This document shows positions 57,166-64,000 of a stretch of 64,000 bases of DNA, one piece after another. Position 1 is the first letter of the stretch. Each line of letters begins with the position of its first letter. The stretch is from Planococcus sp. MSAK28401. Its GTDB lineage: Bacteria; Bacillota; Bacilli; Bacillales_A; Planococcaceae. The stretch spans positions 557,501-621,500 of the forward strand of contig NZ_JAAMTH010000001.1 in assembly GCF_018283455.1 (NCBI RefSeq), written 5' to 3'. The notes beneath the pieces were generated by a model. That model was given only the letters and a program-made list of their open reading frames with translations, did no database searches and was not told where the DNA came from. The position numbers and the translations under genes were made by a program.

Positions 57166-57720
57166 ATGTTTATACATAAGATTGATGAAGAGGTAGCGTT
57201 GAAATTGGTCGAGATGCAAGACGCGGAACGGGTTTTTCAATTGACGGACCGTTCGCGTGCTGTACTGAAGGAATGGCTGCCATGGCTCGATCACACGAAA
57301 ACCGTCGAGGATACGAAAAATTTCATCCAGTCCGGCGCCGAAAGTTTCGCACTCGGCAAAAGCTTGAATTGCGCAATCGTCTACCGCGGCGAACTGGCCG
57401 GAATCGCTGGTTTCAACGAAATCAATGAAGCGAAACAGACGGCCTATATTGGCTATTGGCTCGATACCGAATACCAGGGAAAAGGCATCATGACAAGGGT
57501 AGCCGGAGCGCTGACGGATTATGCGTTAACAGAGCGCGGGCTCAATAAAGTCGAGATCCGCGCAGCGGTCGACAACGAGAAAAGCCGCAACATTCCAATC
57601 CGCCTCGGCTTTACGCAAGAAGGCATAATCCGCCAAGGAGAATGGCTATACGATCATTTTGTCGACAGTGTCGTCTACGGCATGCTGAAATCGGAATGGC
57701 CATCTGAAAAAGGCGAATGA
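57166..57720 (+). CDS. GNAT acetyltransferase, RimL/YdaF-like
   Basis: A 184-residue N-acetyltransferase of the RimJ/RimL group. It has VEMQDAERVFQLTDRSR at the start, IGYWLDTEYQGKGIMTRV for acetyl-CoA binding and NIPIRLGFTQEGIIRQGEW near the end. ATG 57166 follows AAAGGGGGAAG. YdaF-like enzymes act on small molecules or ribosomal proteins; substrate unknown. A short DUF5316 gene follows after 92 bases. Confidence 0.88.
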   Translation: MFIHKIDEEVALKLVEMQDAERVFQLTDRSRAVLKEWLPWLDHTKTVEDTKNFIQSGAESFALGKSLNCAIVYRGELAGIAGFNEINEAKQTAYIGYWLDTEYQGKGIMTRVAGALTDYALTERGLNKVEIRAAVDNEKSRNIPIRLGFTQEGIIRQGEWLYDHFVDSVVYGMLKSEWPSEKGE

Positions 57721-57812
57721 AGTTCCCACATCTTTTTTTGCGCAATGTTTCCCACAGCCTTCCTCATTTAGTAAAATAAGAAGGAAACTAGAAATACAGG
57801 AGGAATACTATT

Positions 57813-58103
57813 ATGAAGCACTTTCTACTCGGCCTTCTCGTATCAGGCCTGATCGCACTCATCGCTTTCCTGGCGGATGACTGGGCGCTGTTGTTCCCGA
57901 TCGCTGGCGCAGTCGCCGTCATCGCACTCGTCTGGGCGGTCATTTCGTCCATCACGGCAGGCAAGCAAGTGAAATCTTCATTCAACACGAGTTCTGAACG
58001 CCGCCGGGCACAGCAGGCGCGCAACGCCAAAGTGAAAAACCTCGTGTTGTTCGCGTTGCCGAATTTGGTCTTGGCGCTCGTCGGATTGTTCATACTTTCC
58101 TAA
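57813..58103 (+). CDS. DUF5316-like membrane protein
   Basis: A 96-residue protein with two N-terminal hydrophobic helices, a basic loop (SSERRRAQQARNAKVK) and a third helix at the end. This layout matches DUF5316 of Bacillales. ATG 57813 follows AGGAGGA. It lies 18 bases before the methyltransferase gene, so they are likely one transcript. Confidence 0.72.
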   Translation: MKHFLLGLLVSGLIALIAFLADDWALLFPIAGAVAVIALVWAVISSITAGKQVKSSFNTSSERRRAQQARNAKVKNLVLFALPNLVLALVGLFILS

Positions 58104-58121
58104 ACGAAAGAGGGGGATGTC

Positions 58122-58880
58122 ATGCTCAGCTATTATAGTTCCTTGTCCGCGGAAGTGTACGACCTCGATAAGCCGATCGGCAAATCGTTCGGCGATGTCG
58201 AGTTCTACAGGGAGCGGCTTGCTGGAAATGAAGGGCGCATTTTAGAACCGGCCACCGGGACCGGCCGCTTGCTCGTGCCGCTGCTGGAAGACGGCCTTCA
58301 CATCGACGGCTTTGACAGTTCGCCTGAAATGCTCGATATTTGCCGCGTCCATTGCAAAGAACGCGGCTTGCATCCGAAATTATTCGAAGCGGATATGGAA
58401 ACTTTCCGCATCGACGTCGAATACGACGCCATCATTTTGCCTGCAGGAACGTTCCAGCTGCTTGCGGGGCGCGAACAGGCGATCAAAGCCTTGAAGAATT
58501 TCCGCAAACACTTGGCACCGGGCGGACGGTTGCTCGTCGATTTGTACGTCCCGCAAGGCTTCGAAGTCGACCGGCCGAGAACACGGACTTGGCAGACGAA
58601 AGCCGGCGAAGTCATCACGCTTGAGAGCAAGACCGTCGAAGTCGATTGGATCAAGCAGTATTCCGTCTCCCATAACCGCTACGAGAAGTGGCAAGGCGGC
58701 AAGCTAATTCAAACCGAACTCGAACGCTTCCCGATGCGCTGGTACGGCGTCGAGGAATTCAAGCTTCTGCTTGGCAGCCAAGGGTTTGAAGACATCATCG
58801 TCTCGTCCAATTACGAATACGGGCAATACCCGAAAAACGCTCAGCATGCCGTCACTTTTGAAGCAATCGCACATATTTGA
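58122..58880 (+). CDS. Class I SAM-dependent methyltransferase
   Basis: A 252-residue Rossmann methyltransferase. Motif I is ILEPATGTGRLLVPL (residues about 40-54), the acidic end of strand 2 is HIDGFDSSPEML, and motif IV is YDAIILPAGTFQLL. The C-terminal beta part is typical of YqeM-like small-molecule methyltransferases. AGAGGGGG precedes the ATG. Substrate unknown. Confidence 0.88.
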   Translation: MLSYYSSLSAEVYDLDKPIGKSFGDVEFYRERLAGNEGRILEPATGTGRLLVPLLEDGLHIDGFDSSPEMLDICRVHCKERGLHPKLFEADMETFRIDVEYDAIILPAGTFQLLAGREQAIKALKNFRKHLAPGGRLLVDLYVPQGFEVDRPRTRTWQTKAGEVITLESKTVEVDWIKQYSVSHNRYEKWQGGKLIQTELERFPMRWYGVEEFKLLLGSQGFEDIIVSSNYEYGQYPKNAQHAVTFEAIAHI

Positions 58881-58885
58881 AGACC

Positions 58886-58919
58886 AAAAGCTGTTTGGAA
58901 AAATTCCAAACAGCTTTTT
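58886..58919 (+). terminator. Terminator of the methyltransferase gene
   Basis: AAAGCTGTTTGGAA pairs perfectly with TTCCAAACAGCTTT over three bases. Confidence 0.9.
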
Positions 58920-59129
58920 ATTTGCCTGAAATTGTATGTATGGCTGGCTAATGGTGTTTCATTCCACTCATGAGAATCTAAAATGAAATTGCAGCTTTTC
59001 GAAAAAGTTAGATTTGCAGCTAATTCGGGTAAACTCGTAAAGGTCTGGAAGTAAAATCGCTGTAGCCACAATCATAGGAAGTTTCTAGATAAGCGAGGCT
59101 TTCAGACAGAAAGAAAAGGGGGATCGAGC

Positions 59130-60068
59130 ATGATTACAATACATAAAACCTCTGCTGGCGGAGATTTACAAACAATTGATACCTTCGAGAAGAATAGTTG
59201 GATCAATATGGTGGCGCCTTCACAAGAGGAGATCAGGGGAATAGTAGAACGCTTCAATATCCCTATCGAATTTTTAGAAGACCCATTGGATTTAGAAGAA
59301 AGCGCACGGATTGAATATGACGAAGAGACAAATTGCACATTGATCATTAACGACCTTCCAATTGTCGATGACAACAGCCCGCAGCTCGACTCTTATATTA
59401 CAATCCCCATCGGCATCATTTTAGGGGGAGATTTTATCGTCACCATTTGCAGTCAAGCGACGAACTCCGTGGAAAACGTCATCAAGAAAAACGTGAATAC
59501 GTCGATGAAAAATCGCTTTGCGCTCGAAGTGTTATTGTCGATTTCTACCCAGTACATAGTGAAGTTGAAGAAATTGAACAAACAGCGCCTCAAAATCGAA
59601 AGCAATTTGAAGGATTCCTTAACGAACAAGCAACTCTATAAGATCATGGAGATCGAAAAAAGCTTGGTGTACTTCCTGACCTCATTAAAAGCGAATGGCG
59701 ATGTCATCACGAAGTTGTTCCGTACGCATTCCATAAAGTTGTATGAAGACGATGAAGACCTGTTGGAAGATGTGAAAATCGAAAACAACCAAGGAATTGA
59801 AACGACCGAGCTGTATACCAGAATCTTGGACAGCATCACGGGTTCGTATTCTTCACTCATATCGAATGAATTGAACAATACCATGAAAACCTTGACCCTT
59901 TTCACAGTTTTCTTAACCCTACCGACTTTGATCTTCAGCTTTTTCGGCATGAACGTGGCATTGCCTATTTCCGGGCAGGAGCCTGGTTCATGGATTACGA
60001 CACTGGCATTGTCAGCCATATTGATGCTTGTGATCGCCATTTCTTTATGGAAGAGAAGGATATTCTAA
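59130..60068 (+). CDS. corA: CorA family magnesium/divalent-cation transporter
   Basis: A 312-residue CorA-type channel. The large cytosolic part has alternating alpha-beta then a long helical stalk (KLKKLNKQRLKIESNL). The two membrane helices are at the C-terminus, and the conserved GMN filter sits between them in FSFFGMNVALP. AAAGGGGG precedes the ATG. It is single; no M-box was seen in the 200-base leader. Magnesium is likely but cobalt/nickel cannot be excluded. Confidence 0.92.
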   Translation: MITIHKTSAGGDLQTIDTFEKNSWINMVAPSQEEIRGIVERFNIPIEFLEDPLDLEESARIEYDEETNCTLIINDLPIVDDNSPQLDSYITIPIGIILGGDFIVTICSQATNSVENVIKKNVNTSMKNRFALEVLLSISTQYIVKLKKLNKQRLKIESNLKDSLTNKQLYKIMEIEKSLVYFLTSLKANGDVITKLFRTHSIKLYEDDEDLLEDVKIENNQGIETTELYTRILDSITGSYSSLISNELNNTMKTLTLFTVFLTLPTLIFSFFGMNVALPISGQEPGSWITTLALSAILMLVIAISLWKRRIF

Positions 60069-60074
60069 TTTCGT

Positions 60075-60361
60075 ATAGTATTTTCCGAAGCTTATCGCTC
60101 GCTTTCCGCGGGCGGGAATCGAGCCTCCTCGTCACTGCGTTCCTGCGGGGTCTCTCAAACCCGTCGCTTCGCTGCTCCCGCAGGAAAGATAAGGTCGAAC
60201 TACGTGAGATCTTATCTTTGCGAAGTAATGCGTAGCATTATTGAGCAGAAGGTTTTACGAGCGAACGCTTCTCCAAATGCTGAGATAGTTCATTGGCTTT
60301 TGATTGCCAAAAAGGTGATTCCCTTTTCGATTCATAGCGGATTATGGACCTCTTCAACACG
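60075..60361. repeat. Dispersed intergenic repeat, copy 2
   Basis: Second copy of the repeat at 56576-56785, with an extra internal segment (about 60188-60254) that contains AAGATAAGGTC...GATCTTATCTT, an inverted repeat. TTTTCCGAAGCTTA, GCTCGCTTTCCG, AGCCTCCTC, TGCGGGGTCT, CGCTTCTCCAAAT and TCATTGG are shared. It begins seven bases after the corA stop. Confidence 0.75.
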
Positions 60362-60363
60362 CT

Positions 60364-60399
60364 AAAAAACGCCTGGAGATAAATCCAGGCGTTTTTTAT
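60364..60399 (+). terminator. Terminator after corA and the repeat
   Basis: AAAAAACGCCTGG pairs with CCAGGCGTTTTTT over eight bases; symmetrical A and T runs allow use in both directions. Confidence 0.88.
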
Positions 60400-60553
60400 A
60401 TGTTTTTTAACTGGGATTCATCAATAAAAATTAGAGGGTTAGTAGCAGGCGGGGCGAATGTATATACTAACAATCGACAGTGCGGATTTATGCCGCTTGC
60501 CATTACTGCTGCCTTGGCCATGAGAATTCATCGTCAAAAAAGGAGTGTAGAAC

Positions 60554-61051
60554 ATGGAGGAAAAAGAAATAATCCCGTTCCAATCGTCTCCGGTACGACC
60601 GATTTTCGAAAAGTTTTCAAGTGCGCGTGATGTGTCGCTCGTCTACGGCGACCCGATCGAGATGCAAGGCAGGACCATCATTCCAGTCGCGAGAATCAGG
60701 TATAGCGTAGGAGCAGGTGCTGGCGGCGGCTATGAACGGGAAGACAAAGATTCGGAATCGCCTGGCTTCGAGGAATTTGAAGGCGGCCACGGGGAAGGCG
60801 CAGGCGGCTCGTTCTCAGTGAAGCCTGTCGGCATTTACGACGTGACAGCGGAAAAAACCGTCTACCGGCCGATTGTCCCGATTGAACTCATCGTCATGTT
60901 GCCATTGATGATGACCGGACTCGGGTTCTTGATGGCTGCGAGCCAGAACAAAAACAAAGGCGGCAAGCACAAAAAGCGCATGCAAGCCGGGAAGCGCTGC
61001 GAAAAGAAAGGGAAAGGCAAGAAGGTGAAAGGGTTGGGGCATAGCGGCTGA
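60554..61051 (+). CDS. GerW/YtfJ family protein with basic tail
   Basis: A 165-residue protein of the spore protein YtfJ (GerW) family. It has VYGDPIEMQGRTIIPVARI, followed by a Gly/Glu-rich stretch, SFSVKPVGIYDVTAEKTVY, and a membrane-like helix (IELIVMLPLMMTGLGFLM). The C-terminal 40 residues are strongly basic (KNKGGKHKKRMQAGKRCEKKGKGKK). Planococcaceae of this type mostly do not sporulate, so a spore role is doubtful. AGGAGTG is six bases before the ATG. Confidence 0.82.
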   Translation: MEEKEIIPFQSSPVRPIFEKFSSARDVSLVYGDPIEMQGRTIIPVARIRYSVGAGAGGGYEREDKDSESPGFEEFEGGHGEGAGGSFSVKPVGIYDVTAEKTVYRPIVPIELIVMLPLMMTGLGFLMAASQNKNKGGKHKKRMQAGKRCEKKGKGKKVKGLGHSG

Positions 61052-61077
61052 AGTGGAATGAGATAGTGATTAAAGCG

Positions 61078-61113
61078 AAAACCACCAGGGGATTGATACC
61101 CTGGTGGTTTTTC
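61078..61113 (+). terminator. Terminator after the GerW-like gene
   Basis: AAAACCACCAGGG and CCCTGGTGGTTTT form a perfect stem over a small loop, with a T-run on both strands; serves the converging gene at 61133 too. Confidence 0.9.
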
Positions 61114-61132
61114 TTGAGGTAGAGCACTCATT

Positions 61133-61552
61133 CTAATTCGTGCCAAGTAATTGAATAACCGGTGCTTCAGAAGAAATGACATCCACTTGATGTTCCATAC
61201 AGGAAAACGAGAAATGCTGATAGCTGATTTCTTCTTGGCTTTCCCGTTCCTTCAAATTCGTCCGATTCTCCAAATAAGTGAGAAGATCAGACTGTTGATA
61301 AATGCGATAAGCAAGTTCTGTATCAGAATCAGACATTCTTGTGAACTCTTCGGAAGTTACGGAATAAATGACATATGAACCGAAATCAATATGCCATCTA
61401 TCCACTTTACCAGAGAGGTTTAGGAGCAAGTCTGTTTCATTCTCGCTGCCGCGCATAGAAATACGCAATGCGGACCCCGGAAGTCTCGTTTCTGCAAATC
61501 CTTCAAAGGCTATAAAGTAATCTTCTCGTGATAGCAATCCCGAACCTTTCAT
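61133..61552 (-). CDS. Uncharacterised soluble protein
   Basis: A 139-residue protein I do not recognise. It reads as alternating strands with a Glu-rich middle (SDTELAYRIYQQSDLLTYLENR). ATG at 61552 follows GAAAGGAT; a longer frame upstream overlaps the neighbouring membrane gene and is not used. It lies 13 bases after the membrane-protein gene on the same strand, so the two form a pair. Confidence 0.65.
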   Translation of the reverse strand: MKGSGLLSREDYFIAFEGFAETRLPGSALRISMRGSENETDLLLNLSGKVDRWHIDFGSYVIYSVTSEEFTRMSDSDTELAYRIYQQSDLLTYLENRTNLKERESQEEISYQHFSFSCMEHQVDVISSEAPVIQLLGTN

Positions 61553-61565
61553 CAAATCGATCCTT

Positions 61566-62012
61566 TCATTGAGTGTTAATAACAGGGGAAGGAGCGAAAA
61601 GCCGGTTCGAGGCGAAAAATAACAGGACCGGCGGCAGCAAGGTGAATAAGGACAGCACACCTGCTAGTGAGAACAGCACGGCGGGCACGAAGCGGTTAAG
61701 ATTGATTGTTAATAAACCGCCAACACTCAATAATGCAGATGCGACGAGTAAGTAAAAAGGATAGAAGAGCAGTTGTTTGGCGCCCGCCACTACATCGGCG
61801 GCGAATATTTCCGAGTTCATCATTGCTTCTGTACGTGTCATTTCCCGCTGTACTTTCGGATCATTCTGGAATAGCTCTGTTAATTGATTTTGAGCAATTT
61901 GGCTGTCATCAAGCGAGAAAATCAAGAAGCCTGACAAGCCTGCGCATACCAGCAATAGCGCGAGAGAAGCGATTGCTAGTTTAACCGGAGTGAATAAACT
62001 TTCGATTGAGAT
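61566..62012 (-). CDS. Uncharacterised membrane protein, possible ATC start
   Basis: A protein of 148 residues (or 164 from TTG 62060) with about three or four membrane helices, IASLALLLVCAGLSGFLIFS and LLFYPFYLLVASALLSVGGLL among them. On the minus strand AAAGGAGGG is followed at the right distance by ATC-ATC, not ATG. The second ATC (62012) has seven bases of spacing from GGAGG. TTG 62060 has only a partial AGGAA site. No family recognised. Co-transcribed with the next gene, which starts 13 bases after its stop. Confidence 0.6.
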   Translation of the reverse strand: MSIESLFTPVKLAIASLALLLVCAGLSGFLIFSLDDSQIAQNQLTELFQNDPKVQREMTRTEAMMNSEIFAADVVAGAKQLLFYPFYLLVASALLSVGGLLTINLNRFVPAVLFSLAGVLSLFTLLPPVLLFFASNRLFAPSPVINTQ

Positions 62013-62308
62013 GATGAACCCTCCTTTAAAATAATCGGTTGTATACCACTTCGATAGCAATTTGGAAATTCCTGCTATTTATAGGAGAGGTGGAAAGACA
62101 AAAAAGGATTCTTTAATGACGTGTCTTAAAAGGCTGCATTGCCAAACTTTAAACAAAAGGTATAACTTTCAAAAAAATTAGTGAAACTATATTTAAATTT
62201 CCTGAAATCCATATATATGCATTTTTATATATTTTCTGGAAAAATATCCACTAAAAAGCTTTAAGGAATCAGTCGACGGGGTACGTGAATAGCAAGGAGG
62301 CGTTATGA

Positions 62309-63346
62309 GTGAGCAATATAAACAAACTGGCTGGAATGACTTTTGCCGTATTTTTACTCGCAAGCTGCCAAGAAACTGAAAATCCACCGCCTAGCACAGA
62401 GGACTCAGGTTCTCCAAGTGAAACAACACCTGACGAAGAAGAAACAGTAGAAGCAAAGGAAAGTAACGAAGATAGCCAAGACAATGAGGATAAAGAAGCG
62501 TCAGATGACTCGAGTGACAGTACAGATGACGATCCTTCAGATGGCTTTGAAGAAACTCAGGCGAGTCCATCCTTTTCCATCGAGACATATTCATATGTCA
62601 CAAAAACCGGCTATCTCACCGCATTCAACATTGAACGCGGTGAGGATGAAGAGGGCATAGCTGAAAAAAGCTTGATGCAATCTCTGATTGAAAACGATCC
62701 TACCACATTAGAAATTCTGGGATCTTATGCTGAGTTGACTGTGGATATGCCGACGCTTAACGTGAAATTTACGGAAGAGGATGGAGGTGCATTATCCACA
62801 ACTTCTGCGCAAACGACCTTTTTCTATAGTTCATTGTTTGGAATCAGTGATCTCTATGGCATTGAAGAAATTGTGTTTACCAATCCCGAGGGCGAAGAAA
62901 ATGTCATTGTAGCTCAGCGCTTAGTGGACAAGCCCTTGATTGTTGAAGAAGAAAGAGGTATTTCGCGCGGTTACTATACAATGTACGACAAAGAGCTGGA
63001 GCAGACCAACTTCTTAGCTGGCGTGGATGTGGGAGAGCAAGTGGCGGATGAAAACGGTGGACCCTTGTCCTTTCCTGAAACAGTGGAAGTGATGAAGACA
63101 GCGGACCAGGAAGGGGCCACTTACTCATCAGCCATAGTGGAAGGATTGGAAGTGGTTGACGCCTCACTCGAAAACGATACGGCTACAGTTCGCTTCACAT
63201 CAGATGAAGAAACAGTCACAGAACCCGACCTGATCGTCTTCGAAACCGCAATGCAATTGGCAGCCCTTGACTTTCAGGCAGAGCAACTTCGTTTAATAAA
63301 CGAAACCTTAGAAGAAAGCATCACGTACCCGTTTGCGGTGAAGTAA
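62309..63346 (+). CDS. Uncharacterised lipoprotein
   Basis: A 345-residue lipoprotein; lipobox LASC with Cys20, GTG 62309 with AAGGAGG at 62294-62300. After a low-complexity Glu/Ser/Asp linker of about 80 residues comes a globular part with ATVRFTSDEETVTEPDL and ALDFQAEQLRLINETLEESI, which recalls GerMN-type or anti-sigma-X-like lipoproteins, but I cannot say which. An ATG at 62305 is in another frame and stops early. Confidence 0.78.
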   Translation: MSNINKLAGMTFAVFLLASCQETENPPPSTEDSGSPSETTPDEEETVEAKESNEDSQDNEDKEASDDSSDSTDDDPSDGFEETQASPSFSIETYSYVTKTGYLTAFNIERGEDEEGIAEKSLMQSLIENDPTTLEILGSYAELTVDMPTLNVKFTEEDGGALSTTSAQTTFFYSSLFGISDLYGIEEIVFTNPEGEENVIVAQRLVDKPLIVEEERGISRGYYTMYDKELEQTNFLAGVDVGEQVADENGGPLSFPETVEVMKTADQEGATYSSAIVEGLEVVDASLENDTATVRFTSDEETVTEPDLIVFETAMQLAALDFQAEQLRLINETLEESITYPFAVK

Positions 63347-63362
63347 AGATTAATAAGGATAA

Positions 63363-63396
63363 AAAAGGCTTGGAGAAAACCAGGCCTTTTTTTTAT
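63363..63396 (+). terminator. Terminator of the lipoprotein gene
   Basis: AAAAGGC-t-TGG pairs with CCA-g-GCCTTTT, followed by a long T-run. Confidence 0.85.
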
Positions 63397-63422
63397 GTCT
63401 TGATTTTATCCAGGTAAATGGA

Positions 63423-63475
63423 TTGACTATACTTAAAAAACGTTATACTGTGTATATGAGTATAAACAGTATAAC
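63423..63475 (+). promoter_or_regulatory. Promoter with overlapping palindromic operator
   Basis: TTGACT at 63423-63428 and TATACT at 63444-63449 (15-base spacer). A perfect 9-bp inverted repeat, GTTATACTG (63442-63450) and CAGTATAAC (63467-63475), covers the -10 and the start. This looks like a repressor operator, as for YtrA-type GntR regulators of ABC transporters. Confidence 0.65.
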
Positions 63476-63497
63476 AGTTAAGAGGGAGTGTTTATAA

Positions 63498-64000
63498 ATG
63501 AATGACTGGAATCTAGCATACCGTTTGGCAACTTTCGAAATAAAAGCGTCGTTGCGCAATTTATTATTAATCCTGGCTTTTTATATCGCAATGAGCCTGA
63601 TTTTTATGCTGTCGTTCGATGTGTATCTAGAAGGTGAGTTTAAAGGTTTTGACTTGATGTTCCTATTGGTGTTCTTCATGTTTCCGTCTTGGATGAAAGG
63701 AAAGGAATTTCAAATGCAGAAAATGGATGGGAATCTATGGTCGTCCCCGCCGGTCATCATGCTCCAGCAATTGCCGATAAGCAAAAACACAATTGTCAAA
63801 AGCCGCTTTATCATCCATGCGTTCTGTTCGTTTCCATTCCAATTGATCCTGCTGATCGCCATGCCACTCATGTCGGACAATTTTCGCGAAGCAATGACGC
63901 CTATTTCTTACCTTGTGTTCGTGCTGACGTGGCTTGCCATTTCGATTGCGGTCGGCTTTATGATGGCCGCCAGTGAAGCGGGAGGGAATTTTAGGATGAA
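63498..64000 (+). CDS. Membrane protein, ABC-2-permease-like (cut by window end)
   Basis: The first 167 codons of a gene that runs past the window edge. ATG 63498 follows AGGGAGTG. It has several membrane helices (LLLILAFYIAMSLIFML, MFLLVFFMFPSWM, FQLILLIAMPLM) and a WSSPPVIMLQQLPISKNTIVKSR segment typical of ABC-2 permeases such as YtrC/YhcI. Probably the start of an ABC transporter operon; the ATPase and regulator would lie beyond the edge. Confidence 0.7.
   Translation, partial: MNDWNLAYRLATFEIKASLRNLLLILAFYIAMSLIFMLSFDVYLEGEFKGFDLMFLLVFFMFPSWMKGKEFQMQKMDGNLWSSPPVIMLQQLPISKNTIVKSRFIIHAFCSFPFQLILLIAMPLMSDNFREAMTPISYLVFVLTWLAISIAVGFMMAASEAGGNFRM

Overview
The window comes from a low-to-mid GC Gram-positive bacterium, most likely Planococcus or a close relative in Planococcaceae (Bacillota). 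The evidence is the Bacillus-type gene order rrn - tRNA-Asp - tsaE/tsaB/rimI/tsaD - ABC-F - rex - tatA/tatC - CPBP protease - groES/groEL, the CIRCE-controlled groESL operon, strong AGGAGG ribosome sites with frequent TTG/GTG starts, and an S-box (SAM-I) riboswitch. The genus is inferred from protein resemblance only.

Layout. 1-3814: 3' part of an rRNA operon (16S end, 23S, 5S) plus tRNA-Asp. 3881-14749: a conserved housekeeping block for t6A tRNA modification (tsaE, tsaB, rimI, tsaD), a ribosome-associated ABC-F ATPase, the redox repressor Rex, a minimal Tat exporter, an AraC-type regulator, a CPBP-family membrane protein and groESL. A run of DnaA-box-like sites lies between the facing terminators of tsaD and the ABC-F gene.

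14750-22613: an AT-rich, decayed prophage island inserted at the 3' end of groEL and bounded by an exact 18-bp direct repeat that includes the groEL stop codon. It holds a broken integrase, a scrambled tape-measure fragment, a broken small terminase, small phage genes (DUF771, DUF2513 and a duplicated 42/50-aa ORF) and two intact cargo modules. One is a three-gene operon led by a TIR-domain protein whose ribosome site sits in a hairpin (16043-17741). The other is a tightly coupled three-gene set next to the right att site (20890-22435). These are the best candidates for undescribed, possibly anti-phage, systems.

22692-30557: an SDR oxidoreductase, an acyl-CoA dehydrogenase, a DegV protein, a GAF-GGDEF protein, a threonine-aldolase-like PLP enzyme, a tRNA-dihydrouridine synthase, a TetR-like ligand domain without its DNA-binding part, and a zinc-ribbon mini-protein. 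30688-42396: one long alpha-glucoside locus: GH65 phosphorylase, ABC solute-binding protein, two permeases, YesL-like protein, LacI regulator, beta-phosphoglucomutase, a second and different GH65 enzyme, and an MsmX-like ATPase. It has a promoter, a CcpA site and a LacI-type operator at its head. Import plus phosphorolysis would give glucose and beta-glucose-1-phosphate, which PgmB sends into glycolysis.

42655-44475: copC-copD with a coupled 38-aa ORF. 44580-52092: a DUF6920-like protein, the S-box-controlled methionine operon (homocysteine methyltransferase/MTHFR fusion and MetH) and a flavin monooxygenase. 52291-64000: a CDF transporter, BNR-type lipoprotein, phytoene-desaturase-like oxidoreductase, Csp-type Cys-rich copper protein, acetyltransferase, methyltransferase, CorA, a GerW/YtfJ-type protein, two membrane/unknown genes, a lipoprotein and the start of an ABC-permease-like gene cut by the window edge. 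Two copies of a dispersed intergenic repeat lie at 56576-56785 and 60075-60361.
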